Assembly (NCBI GenBank): GCA_000432855.1
Contig: HF990827.1
Location: 1-49,261, forward strand
Length of the DNA: 49,261 bases
Direction of reading: 5' to 3'
DNA from: Firmicutes bacterium CAG:822
GTDB lineage: Bacteria > Bacillota_I > Bacilli_A > RF39 > UBA660
Below are positions 17,847 through 26,488 of this stretch, piece after piece; the first letter of the stretch is position 1; each line of letters begins with the position of its first letter. A program made the position numbers and the translations under genes. The notes beneath the pieces are model-generated. The model was not told where the DNA came from. It did no database searches and saw only the letters and a program-made list of their open reading frames with translations.

Positions 17847-18326
17847 TTAATCATTATCTATATATTCCTTAATTTTTTTCAAAAGATTTTCATTATTACT
17901 TATCCATTTTTTTGGTACAAATGTTTTAGATTTTTCATATACATCTTTAAAATCATCATTTTCTAATAATCTTAAAATATAAGCTTTTTCATAAAAGTTA
18001 TTCACGATTTGTAATTGATGATCGTTCGTATGTTCCTTATATTTAGCAAGTCTAGGTACAGCTATTATTTTTTTATTTACTTTTAAAGCAGACAAAATAT
18101 TACCTACGCCGCCATGAGTAATAAACAAAGAACATTCATTAATATATTTATTAAAATCATCCATACTTACATAATCAAATATTTGCATATTATCACTTTT
18201 ATATTTTGTATAACCCGATTGTACTATCACTTCTTCATTTATAACTTTATTTTGTATGTTTTCATCAATTATTTTTAAAAGTCTTTCAAAACTTTTATCC
18301 TGTGTTCCAAGAGCGACAAAAATCAT
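17847..18326 (-). CDS. Alg13/EpsF-like glycosyltransferase catalytic subunit (GT28 C-domain)
   Basis: A 159-aa protein equivalent to the C-terminal half of a GT-B fold enzyme such as MurG. IFVALGTQDKSFERL opens the chain, LFITHGGVGNILSAL is the donor-binding glycine loop, and VPRLAKYKEHTNDHQ the uracil-phosphate binding region. It acts with an Alg14-like membrane partner, whose gene ends 10 bp upstream. In eukaryotes Alg13/Alg14 add the second GlcNAc to the dolichol-linked glycan; bacterial pairs such as Cps14F/G add a sugar to capsule lipid intermediates. The order Alg14 then Alg13 is the usual bacterial one. Donor sugar unknown. Confidence 0.88.
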   Translation of the reverse strand: MIFVALGTQDKSFERLLKIIDENIQNKVINEEVIVQSGYTKYKSDNMQIFDYVSMDDFNKYINECSLFITHGGVGNILSALKVNKKIIAVPRLAKYKEHTNDHQLQIVNNFYEKAYILRLLENDDFKDVYEKSKTFVPKKWISNNENLLKKIKEYIDND

Positions 18327-18335
18327 AGATACCTC

Positions 18336-18815
18336 CTAAAAAACGCTACCCCAATATTTAGCATTAGGATATAACTTTAACATATCCTCCCACTGAACTA
18401 AAAATAAATCAGCAAACTTATATACAAGTTTTCCAGTAATTGTCTTAGTATTTATATTAGCAAACGTTTCAATAAAAATTATCTTACTACCAAATATTTT
18501 CCCAATACAACACATAGGACCAGCTATATGAGCACCTGTTGTTACAATATATTTTGGTCTAAACTTAATAAAATAAAATAATTCAATAAAACAGTTAAAA
18601 AGCAATTTAAATAAATATGTAAATTTATGATCTTTAGTTCCATAAATTACAAAATTAACTTTGCCTTTATACTTATTTTTCAAAGAAAGATTAGATGGTG
18701 TTTTTTCTGTAATAATATGGTAGTCATAATAATCAAATAATGGTTTAAGTTGCATTAGTTCAGATAAATGACCTCCAGTACTTGCAATAAACAAAACCTT
18801 TTTCTTTTTTGCCAT
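18336..18815 (-). CDS. Alg14-like membrane-anchoring glycosyltransferase subunit
   Basis: A 159-aa protein equivalent to the N-terminal half of a GT-B enzyme. VLFIASTGGHLSELMQL is the conserved acceptor-side loop and VTTGAHIAGPMC the second motif; a hydrophobic patch (about 70-85, LLFNCFIELFYFI) binds the membrane. It recruits the Alg13-like subunit encoded directly downstream to lipid-linked acceptor. I place the start at the ATG at 18815, which has GAGG nine nt upstream; the frame is open to a GTG at 18830. It opens the group Alg14-Alg13-DUF6056-Stealth. Confidence 0.88.
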   Translation of the reverse strand: MAKKKKVLFIASTGGHLSELMQLKPLFDYYDYHIITEKTPSNLSLKNKYKGKVNFVIYGTKDHKFTYLFKLLFNCFIELFYFIKFRPKYIVTTGAHIAGPMCCIGKIFGSKIIFIETFANINTKTITGKLVYKFADLFLVQWEDMLKLYPNAKYWGSVF

Positions 18816-18877
18816 ATCTATCATCCTCACTATTTTAATTATACAGTATTTTTCTTATTAAGCCAACGTTAAAACAA

Positions 18878-19864
18878 TTATTTTTTAAATAACATATACA
18901 TATTTAAATATAAATTAAGCAAATGTAATTTTTTATTTTTCAAAAGTTTAATAAATATTTTCCATTTTTTAGAAATAGGTTTCTTTAAAACATCTAAATA
19001 ATATTTCTGACACCCATTAGAAATTTTTTTCAAAACATTAAAATACTCTTTTTTAGAAAGTTTTTCACGGTAATCTAGAACATAACTAAATTGCAAATTC
19101 AAAAACCGTTGCTCTAATAAAGGCTCTAAATATAATTTATTATTTTCTTTTAAAATTTTTAAAATTTTATTACGCAAAGCACCAATAGATGATAAATTTC
19201 TAATAGAGCTATCTAGGTTTTTAGTTACACTATTTTCATTAACGTAATAATTATAAAAAGGATTAGATATAATTTTAATTTTTTTAACTTTCAAAAAATA
19301 TTCAAGTAAAAAAATAACATCTTCTTGATAAAATAAGTTTTCATCAAATAAAAGATTATTATCTTTAATAACACTTAATTTAAGAAGATAATTCCATAAA
19401 TGACCTTCAGTTTTATTAGAAATTAGATATTCTATCATTTGTTTATTATCATCAAAGCTTAAATCAACTGAAGCTAAAATATCATCATTATTTTTCTTTT
19501 CTTTCTTCTCTTCACCGTTGACAACGTAATGACCAAATCTAAGTAAATCATTATTATCATATTCTTTAACTAAAACTTCAAAAGCATTCTTTTCTAAATA
19601 GTCATCCGCATCACAAAAATAAACATAATCGCCAGTTGCTAAAGAAAGGCCAGTATTCCTGGCCTTCGAAACACCTTCATTTTCTTTGTTTATCAAAACT
19701 ATATTAGAATAATCTTCTAAAATACTTTTTGTATTATCAGTACTTCCATCATTAATAACAATTATTTGAATATTATCATATGTCTGATTAATAATTGAAT
19801 CAATACATCTTTTAATATATTCCTCGCCATTATAAACAGGTATAATCACAGATATTTTACTCAT
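18878..19864 (-). CDS. GT2 glycosyltransferase
   Basis: A 328-aa GT2 enzyme starting MSKISVIIPVYNGEEYI, with VINDGSTDNT, GVSKARNTG, the metal site FCDADDYLE, and FYQEDVIFLLEY as the acceptor-side region. The C-terminal 100 residues are basic and may bind the membrane surface. It follows the GH25 lysozyme gene by 17 bp and is probably expressed from the same promoter (22436-22464). It resembles the other GT2 enzymes of this locus (10708-11715, 14356-15312), each likely specific for a different linkage. Sugar unknown. Confidence 0.88.
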   Translation of the reverse strand: MSKISVIIPVYNGEEYIKRCIDSIINQTYDNIQIIVINDGSTDNTKSILEDYSNIVLINKENEGVSKARNTGLSLATGDYVYFCDADDYLEKNAFEVLVKEYDNNDLLRFGHYVVNGEEKKEKKNNDDILASVDLSFDDNKQMIEYLISNKTEGHLWNYLLKLSVIKDNNLLFDENLFYQEDVIFLLEYFLKVKKIKIISNPFYNYYVNENSVTKNLDSSIRNLSSIGALRNKILKILKENNKLYLEPLLEQRFLNLQFSYVLDYREKLSKKEYFNVLKKISNGCQKYYLDVLKKPISKKWKIFIKLLKNKKLHLLNLYLNMYMLFKK

Positions 19865-19881
19865 AATACCACTCCTATTTT

Positions 19882-22410
19882 TTAATCAAAAATATCGTAT
19901 CCTAAATCTAAATCCACATTGCCATTGATACCAGCTAATTTACCATCAGAAGCAAATTGCCAATATTTAAATGGAGTTAAATTATAAGATGGTTTTTGAG
20001 TTTTTGCATAATCAAAAGTTGGGCTAGGAACAGGAAGCCATTCAGCAAGCCATATTTCATATTTTTTAGCAAGTTCCTCAGTATTTAAATGATTAGTAAG
20101 CCAAGTTTTATTAGCGTATATTCCGCAGCTATAACCATTTTTTTCAATCTCTGAACAGAAAGTATCAGAAACAGCTGTTAATTTATCTTTACCAGCATTA
20201 ACCACGCTACCATCTTCCATATCTATAAAAACTTTTGTTCCCAAGTTAGGTGAATAATTATTTTTTTCAATCTCATTGATTAATCTAAGCATATGTCTAG
20301 CTTCATTTTGCGCACTATGATCACTATCATCTATTTCACTAGCATACGAATATAAATATAATCCATATGGAATATTAAATCTTTCACAAGCTGCTACATT
20401 GTTTAAAAATTGTTTATCATCTTGTTCAGTCCAATTACCTCCATAACCAGCTCTAATAATAACAAAACCTATACCAGAATTAGATACATTAGCCCAATCA
20501 ATTATATTTTGATGATGTGAAACGTCAATACCCGTATAAATTTTTTGATTAGTATTTTTAGTTATTTTAAAAGCTTGAGAATTAGAATTATTACTTTCAT
20601 AAAGTTGAATATTGGTACCATTAACTATATTACCGCCTTGAACATCTAAGTTTAAACCATTAGCTTTATTGACAATCGAAATATAACCATCAATAGTATA
20701 TTTTAATCCCCATTTTTGAGTATCAGCTCCTGTATATTTAGAAAGCATAACATTAATATTATTTTTAATATCACCTCTTGCAGCAGTTAAAGCTGTTTCA
20801 GGATTTAAAGCACTAGTAATATAATAATAACCATCATCTAACTTATGCAAATACCAAATTTGTGCGACAGAATTATTATTACCATAAAGCTGTACATTAG
20901 TACCGTTCGCTTTCTTACCACCAGAGACATCTAAAACCTTATTTGAATTTATTTTACTAGCAATAGTATAATAACCTTCTTCATAAATATGGCTTATAAC
21001 ATCTTTATCATTAATTTTAGTTGCTGTAATTTTAAATTTTTGAGAATTAGTTTCATTTCCAGAATATGTTTGAATTTTAGTGCCATCGGCAGTTTTTCCA
21101 CTAGTAACATCCATATACATATTACTATGTTTAGCAATTAAATAATAATATCCATCACCAGCATCTTTTATATACCATTTTTGAGCATTGCTTTTATTAG
21201 AAGTATATAATTGTACCTTAGTACCATTAGTAGTGCCTCCACCTTTAACATCTAAAACATAATTATCAGAAATACTAGACTTTATAACATAATAACCATC
21301 TTGTAAATATTCTATATACCATTTTTGTGAGTTAATATCAAAATCAGTCCTCAAATCCGCTTCAATCCCATTAAATGTAAGATTAGAATTTACTGTAACT
21401 ATTTTTTCCTCATCTAAAGCACTATTTAAAGTATAATACCCATCATTTATTTTTGAGACTTCTACTTTATTAAATAAGAATTTTTGAGCATCAGTTCCAT
21501 TTCCATGATAAAGCTGAATTAAACCATTTTTAGAAATGTTTCCGTCTTTAACATCTACATACATTTTATCAATGGCAGATATTATATTATAATATCCTTC
21601 TTCTTCGTGTATAATCCATTTTTGAGCGTTGGAATTATTTGATTTATATAGTTGAATTTTAGTCCCATTTATAGACTTACCACCCTTAACATCTAAAGAA
21701 AGCCTTTCATCATCATAAGAAGTAATACTATAATAACCATTACCTAAATATTTGATTCTCCAAAGCTGACTCCATTCATCGGTTTTATTATTTAAAATAA
21801 TACCAGCCTCACTAGAAACATTACCTTTAATATCAAAAGATAAATTATTCACTAAACTTGTTATAGAATAAACACCATCTTCTAATGACTGACTACCCTC
21901 AATATCTTCAATAAATTTAAACTTCTGAGCATTACTTTTATTTCCCTTATACATTTGAATATTAGTTTTATCAGCAGATTTACCACCTGCAACATCAACA
22001 TATAAACCATTACGTTTAGAAATAATATAATAATACCCATCTCCAGCATCATTAAAATACCATTTTTGAGAATCAGAACTATTAGATTCATATATTTGAA
22101 CATTTGTCCCATTAACTAATTTACCGCCTGCAACATCAAGTGATTTAGTTTTATCAAGCATTGTTGTAATTTCATAATAACCATCATCCAATTGTTTTAC
22201 ATACCATTTTTGAGCATCACTTCCGTTTGATTGATATAGTTGGACATTAGTACTATTGGCTGTTTTACCACCATTAACATCTACCACCTTATTAGCAATC
22301 GCACTTTGAATGGTATAAACACCATCTTTTATAGTAGCTGCACTAACATCAAAATTAAATATAAAAAATGACATAAAAAATAAAGCAGCATAAACAACTT
22401 TCTTTCTCAT
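19882..22410 (-). CDS. Secreted GH25 lysozyme with four ricin-type beta-trefoil domains
   Basis: An 842-aa exported protein: signal peptide (1-24), twelve repeats of about 46-50 aa ending in AQKW/SQKF-type motifs (about 27-618), and a GH25 muramidase domain (625-842). The repeats fall into four groups of three, separated by short linkers after repeats 3, 6 and 9, so they should form four carbohydrate-binding trefoils. Repeat hallmarks are DGYY.I, LDV.GG...GT..QLY..N and QKW. In GH25, IYTGIDVSHHQ carries D629 and VFIDMED carries D730 and E732, the usual catalytic acids that cleave the MurNAc-GlcNAc bond. It has its own promoter and heads a run of glycan-synthesis genes. The lectins may anchor it to the glycan made by this locus (inference). 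Confidence 0.9.
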   Translation of the reverse strand: MRKKVVYAALFFMSFFIFNFDVSAATIKDGVYTIQSAIANKVVDVNGGKTANSTNVQLYQSNGSDAQKWYVKQLDDGYYEITTMLDKTKSLDVAGGKLVNGTNVQIYESNSSDSQKWYFNDAGDGYYYIISKRNGLYVDVAGGKSADKTNIQMYKGNKSNAQKFKFIEDIEGSQSLEDGVYSITSLVNNLSFDIKGNVSSEAGIILNNKTDEWSQLWRIKYLGNGYYSITSYDDERLSLDVKGGKSINGTKIQLYKSNNSNAQKWIIHEEEGYYNIISAIDKMYVDVKDGNISKNGLIQLYHGNGTDAQKFLFNKVEVSKINDGYYTLNSALDEEKIVTVNSNLTFNGIEADLRTDFDINSQKWYIEYLQDGYYVIKSSISDNYVLDVKGGGTTNGTKVQLYTSNKSNAQKWYIKDAGDGYYYLIAKHSNMYMDVTSGKTADGTKIQTYSGNETNSQKFKITATKINDKDVISHIYEEGYYTIASKINSNKVLDVSGGKKANGTNVQLYGNNNSVAQIWYLHKLDDGYYYITSALNPETALTAARGDIKNNINVMLSKYTGADTQKWGLKYTIDGYISIVNKANGLNLDVQGGNIVNGTNIQLYESNNSNSQAFKITKNTNQKIYTGIDVSHHQNIIDWANVSNSGIGFVIIRAGYGGNWTEQDDKQFLNNVAACERFNIPYGLYLYSYASEIDDSDHSAQNEARHMLRLINEIEKNNYSPNLGTKVFIDMEDGSVVNAGKDKLTAVSDTFCSEIEKNGYSCGIYANKTWLTNHLNTEELAKKYEIWLAEWLPVPSPTFDYAKTQKPSYNLTPFKYWQFASDGKLAGINGNVDLDLGYDIFD

Positions 22411-22435
22411 TATATTCCTCCTTAACTATACTAAC

Positions 22436-22464
22436 ATTATAACAAATATTCTAATTTATAACAA
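22436..22464 (-). promoter_or_regulatory. Promoter of the GH25 lysozyme/glycosyltransferase operon
   Basis: On the minus strand, TTGTTA (22459-22464) and TATAAT (22436-22441) are separated by 17 nt. AAGGAGG follows before the ATG at 22410. Confidence 0.7.
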
Positions 22465-22537
22465 GAAAATAATATGCGTTTTAATTATAAAAAATCGGCT
22501 TTACTATGACATAATAAAAAAAGAAAGGATAAAAAAT

Positions 22538-24208
22538 ATGATTAATAAAATATTAAATAACTTTTATAATGTGGCTTTATTATTTATTTTAATGTTTGCA
22601 AACTTGCTTATCATAACATCGGCATTATTTTTGATTAAAATTCCAATTACTATATGTCATTTGCCAGCAAGTTTAATATTAGGGACAATAGAATTAAAAC
22701 TAATTAGAAAAGAAAATATTAAAAACATCATTGTATCATTAATTACATTTATAATAATTTTTTCAATTTCATGCCTATTATGTGGTCACGTATATGATGA
22801 CTCAGCAGATGGTAATGAATATCACAAATTTGCTATAGGATTACTTAAAAATGAATGGAATCCAATATATGATTCACAAGAAAAAATAATAAAAAAATTA
22901 AATTTAGATGCCGAAGAAAATTTATGGGTTGAACATTACCCAAAAGCCACATGGATTTATGGAGCAAACATTTATAAACTAACAAACAATATTGAAACTG
23001 CTAAAACTTTTAATTTAATGGCTGTATTTACCCTATTTTTTACAATTATATATTTAATTAATAAATTTTATCAAAAAAAATTAATTGCCATAATTTTAGC
23101 TATTGCGGCATGCACTTTTCCAATAATTTAGCAGCAAATATTCTGCCTATATTTAGATGGATTTATGGGAATTATTCTTTTACTTCTTATTATATACTTT
23201 TATCTATTTATTAAAAATGACCAAAGTAAAGAATATTTTATAATAAGCGCCTCCCTGATAATTATAATTAGTAATATAAAATTTACAGGGCTATTTTATG
23301 CTGGTATATTCTGCCTTGGATATTACATATATTACTTCATAAATAAAATTAAAAATAAAGATTATAAACCATTAATTAAAACAACAGTTTCATTTACCAT
23401 AGTTTTACTCATCTCTTTACTAATTGTTGGAAGTAACTCATATATAAAAAATCTAATAACTAAAGGTAACCCTCTATATCCAATTATTGGAAAAGATAAA
23501 GTCGATATTATAACTCCTCAACAACCAAAATCATTTGCAAACAAGTCCCCAATTGAAAAAAACTTTTATTCCATATTCAGTTATACAGCCAACTACGCAA
23601 CAACCTTTAATCAAGGAACACCAAAATTAAAAATACCTTTTACAAGTAATATGAATAATGAATTACTTTCTATAGTTGAAAATACTAGAATTGGTGGGTT
23701 TGGTATCTATTTTAGTGGAATATTTATTGTCTCCATTATTGTTATTATCATATATATAGTTATAAAATTTAAAAATAAAGAATATGAAAAACTAATATTT
23801 ATTGGAGTACCTTTTTTAATAACTATTCTACTAATGCTTTTCTTCGGTGAAAGTTGGTGGGCTAGATATTCCCCTCAAACATACTTTATTATATTAATGG
23901 CCTTATATATTTTACTGACCAAAGAAAGTAAAAAAACATTCGCACTTGCATCAATATTATTACTTCTCTATTGCTTTAATTCTACCATTATTTTTAGACA
24001 TATGGTAAAAACCAAAATACCAATCAGTGGACAAACAAGAACAAATTTAGAAAATTTGAAAAATACAACAATTACTCTTAAAAAAGGCGGTTTTGCTGGA
24101 GTACAATTTAACTTACTAGATCATAACATTAAATTTAAGAATAAAGAAAAAATTAAAAATGAAACTCCTTTATATATAGGTAAAAATTATTATGAAAAAA
24201 AAGTCTAG
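22538..24208 (+). pseudogene. GT-C type membrane glycosyltransferase interrupted by an in-frame TAG
   Basis: Codons 1-197 (22538-23128) encode the N-terminal part; codon 198 is TAG (23129-23131). The same frame then stays open for 358 codons to a second TAG at 24206-24208. The total of 557 codons equals the intact paralogue at 9027-10697. Flanking residues match it: FPII-stop-QQIFCLYLDGF here against FPIMCQQIFSLYLDGF there. No frameshift or further stop is seen, so inactivation is recent, or the codon is read through. An ATG at 23165 could restart translation, but no ribosome site was identified. The acidic loop YDDSADGNEYHKFA is kept. It points against the surrounding operon and is preceded by GAAAGGATAAAAAAT. 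Confidence 0.8.
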
Positions 24209-24227
24209 CTCCAAAAACTAGGCTTTT
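24199..24227. terminator. Bidirectional terminator between convergent GT-C genes
   Basis: AAAAGTCTAG (24199-24208) pairs with CTAGGCTTTT (24218-24227), with one G-U pair and a 9-nt loop. It contains the stop of the plus-strand gene and ends one base before the stop of the minus-strand gene. Confidence 0.75.
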
Positions 24228-24228
24228 A

Positions 24229-25737
24229 TTAATTTTTTCTTTTATAAACAGTATATGTATCTTCAAAAACTAATTCATAATTATTTTCTTTTAAGAACTT
24301 AGGCCATTTTTTAGCTAAATCCGGATATTCCTCTAAAGACTGCCCATCAACAATAATTTTTGGTTTATTTTTTTTCAAATCATCAAAATACTCTTTTTCA
24401 ATTTTTTCTGAAAGTGTAATAATTGAAAATTGATATGAATATTTAGAAGCAGATTTACGATTGGTAAAATTATAAATTGAATTACTATTACCCCATACTG
24501 ATATGGTATCATCTTCATCAGTATTTGCTTTAATATACTCTATAGTTCTATTAGAATACGGCTTTTCTTTATCAAAAATATCAACTATACTATTAAAAAG
24601 TAACTTAGACCAAGTCGGAGCCACAAATATTGTAATTAAAATCACAGTCAATATTGTCATAAAGCCACTATTAAGTTTTATTTCCTTCAAATAATCAAAT
24701 AAAAGACTAATTGGATATATAAGCATTGGAAGCAAAGTCATCGCATAATGATTATACATTCTACCAGACATCGAAACCAATATAACCGTTAAAATCATAT
24801 ATATCAAATAACCTACATTAAAATAACAATTTTCTTTATTTTTAATCTGTAAATAAATTTTAGTGCCAACAATGACAAAAGAAAAGATAATTATTGGAGT
24901 TGTAAAAAATTCAGAAAAAACATTCATAATATAAGTTATTTCTTTATCAGTTGCATACATCATATTAAACAAAATATAATCATCAACAAAAGGCTTAATT
25001 GCATTATTTAAAGCCAAATAAGTAATCATCGGCATTATTACAAACAATAATCCTGCAAAAAATGATATAAAAAATTTAAATAATTCTAAATAGTATTTTT
25101 TCAAAATGCAATATATTAAAACCATTAAACAAAATACAATCCAAATGGAAATCATATTAGGTCTTAAAAATAACACACATCCCATACAAATACCATTAAT
25201 AAAAACTAAAATATTAAAAAATTTAAAATTTACCTTAGATTTATAATTATCTCCCCTACTCATATATTTATAAGAGTTTTTGAAAAAATCAATAAATATA
25301 TATAAAGCAATCATTTGAAAAGGAAGAGCATATTCTTCAGTAAAATTGCCTCCTTCAAAATAACTATAAATAGGTGCAAGAGCAATCAAAACTACAAGCA
25401 TAGAAATTGGTTTTGAAACGAACTTATGAGCTATTTTATAAGCAAAAAGTACTGTAACAAACATAAATATAAATTCAATAAACCACACACCTCTATGTGG
25501 TGAAATTATATAACCTATATAATTTATAAAATAAATTAAAAGACCTTTATGATCAAACATATCTAAGTATGGAATACTGCCTTCAGCCATCTGCCATCCA
25601 ATATACTTAAAAACGCTAGAATCAATCCAAGGAGCAGCATTAAAAGTAAAAATATCTAGCGGACTTAACATACATATCAAAAAAGTAATAAAAAGTAAAC
25701 AAAGTATAGTTAAAATATTACTATATTTCTTTTTCAT
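24229..25737 (-). CDS. GT-C (ArnT/GT39-like) membrane glycosyltransferase
   Basis: A 502-aa protein with about 11-12 membrane helices. The first outer loop, APWIDSSVFKYIGWQMAEG followed by IPYLDMFDHKG, carries D39, D59, D62, H63 and K64. It is the typical catalytic loop of bacterial GT-C enzymes that take sugar from polyprenyl phosphate. A soluble C-terminal domain (about 415-502) lies outside. Its ATG directly abuts the stop of the DPM-like GT2 gene, so that enzyme could supply its lipid-linked sugar (inference). It is the last gene of the Wzx operon and ends at a strong terminator. Confidence 0.75.
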   Translation of the reverse strand: MKKKYSNILTILCLLFITFLICMLSPLDIFTFNAAPWIDSSVFKYIGWQMAEGSIPYLDMFDHKGLLIYFINYIGYIISPHRGVWFIEFIFMFVTVLFAYKIAHKFVSKPISMLVVLIALAPIYSYFEGGNFTEEYALPFQMIALYIFIDFFKNSYKYMSRGDNYKSKVNFKFFNILVFINGICMGCVLFLRPNMISIWIVFCLMVLIYCILKKYYLELFKFFISFFAGLLFVIMPMITYLALNNAIKPFVDDYILFNMMYATDKEITYIMNVFSEFFTTPIIIFSFVIVGTKIYLQIKNKENCYFNVGYLIYMILTVILVSMSGRMYNHYAMTLLPMLIYPISLLFDYLKEIKLNSGFMTILTVILITIFVAPTWSKLLFNSIVDIFDKEKPYSNRTIEYIKANTDEDDTISVWGNSNSIYNFTNRKSASKYSYQFSIITLSEKIEKEYFDDLKKNKPKIIVDGQSLEEYPDLAKKWPKFLKENNYELVFEDTYTVYKRKN

Positions 25738-26469
25738 TTATAAACCTGCCTCTTTAAAATTTTTATTAATAGCTTTAAAATCTTTTAATGCTTTCTTACC
25801 AATACCACTAATTTTCTTTAAATTAATTGAATTTACTCCACCTTGTCTAGGTCTAAAAGTAACTGGAATATATTTTACTTTATAATTCTTTTTTTGATAA
25901 GCCACAGCTAAAACCACATTAGATAAATTAAAATCATCTGGAATTAATTTTATACAATCTTCTAAGGAAGTTCTATTCATTAATCTAAAAGGAGTATTCG
26001 CATCTACAACCTTTTCTTTAAAAGCTACTCTTATAACTAGTTTTAATACCTTAGTAACAAAAACTCTCAAAATTCCATCTTCTCTTTTATTACGGTGTCC
26101 AATAACCATATCATAATCACGCCTTAATTTCCAAAAGTTTTTAAACTCACTAGGTAAAGTCTGACCGTCAGAATCAGTTTGAAAAATATAATCAGCACCT
26201 TTATCAAGAGCATATTTATAACCATATAATACCGTTGAACCATGACCAGAATTTTTCTTATCAACGATTTCCAATAAAGGCATATTTTTAGCTAATTTTT
26301 TCACAACACTAGAAGTATTATCTTTGCTTCCATCGTTTAAAATAACTAATCTTGACTTTTTCGAACCATATTTTTCTATCACCGGATACCAACCATTAAC
26401 AACATCAGTTATATTCTCTTCTTCATTATAAGCTGGTATAACAATATATAAACAATCTTTTCTTTTCAT
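25738..26469 (-). CDS. GT2 glycosyltransferase, polyprenyl-phosphate mannose synthase-like
   Basis: A 243-aa cytoplasmic GT2 protein: DCLYIVIPAYNEEENI, VILNDGSKDNTSS, KKNSGHGSTVLYGYKYA, metal site QTDSDGQT, then NTPFRLMNR. The single domain without membrane helices and the DSDGQ motif are those of DPM1-like enzymes, which make polyprenyl-phosphate sugars for GT-C transferases. The ATG at 26469 has TGAGGG upstream; the frame extends to an upstream start inside wzx that has no ribosome site. It directly abuts the GT-C gene downstream, a common donor/acceptor enzyme pairing. Confidence 0.85.
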   Translation of the reverse strand: MKRKDCLYIVIPAYNEEENITDVVNGWYPVIEKYGSKKSRLVILNDGSKDNTSSVVKKLAKNMPLLEIVDKKNSGHGSTVLYGYKYALDKGADYIFQTDSDGQTLPSEFKNFWKLRRDYDMVIGHRNKREDGILRVFVTKVLKLVIRVAFKEKVVDANTPFRLMNRTSLEDCIKLIPDDFNLSNVVLAVAYQKKNYKVKYIPVTFRPRQGGVNSINLKKISGIGKKALKDFKAINKNFKEAGL

Positions 26470-26488
26470 AATATCCCTCACCATAAAA

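Noticed and set aside
19882..22410. Tandem DNA repeat or CRISPR-like array in the lysozyme gene
   Set aside because: Repeats are protein-level beta-trefoil units with diverged DNA and no spacer pattern.
23129..23131. TAG reassigned to an amino acid
   Set aside because: TAG terminates other complete genes here, including the same gene's own end at 24206-24208, so a mutated or leaky stop is simpler.
24503..24694. Plus-strand frame inside the GT-C gene
   Set aside because: Antisense shadow without start signals, opposite to a well-supported protein.
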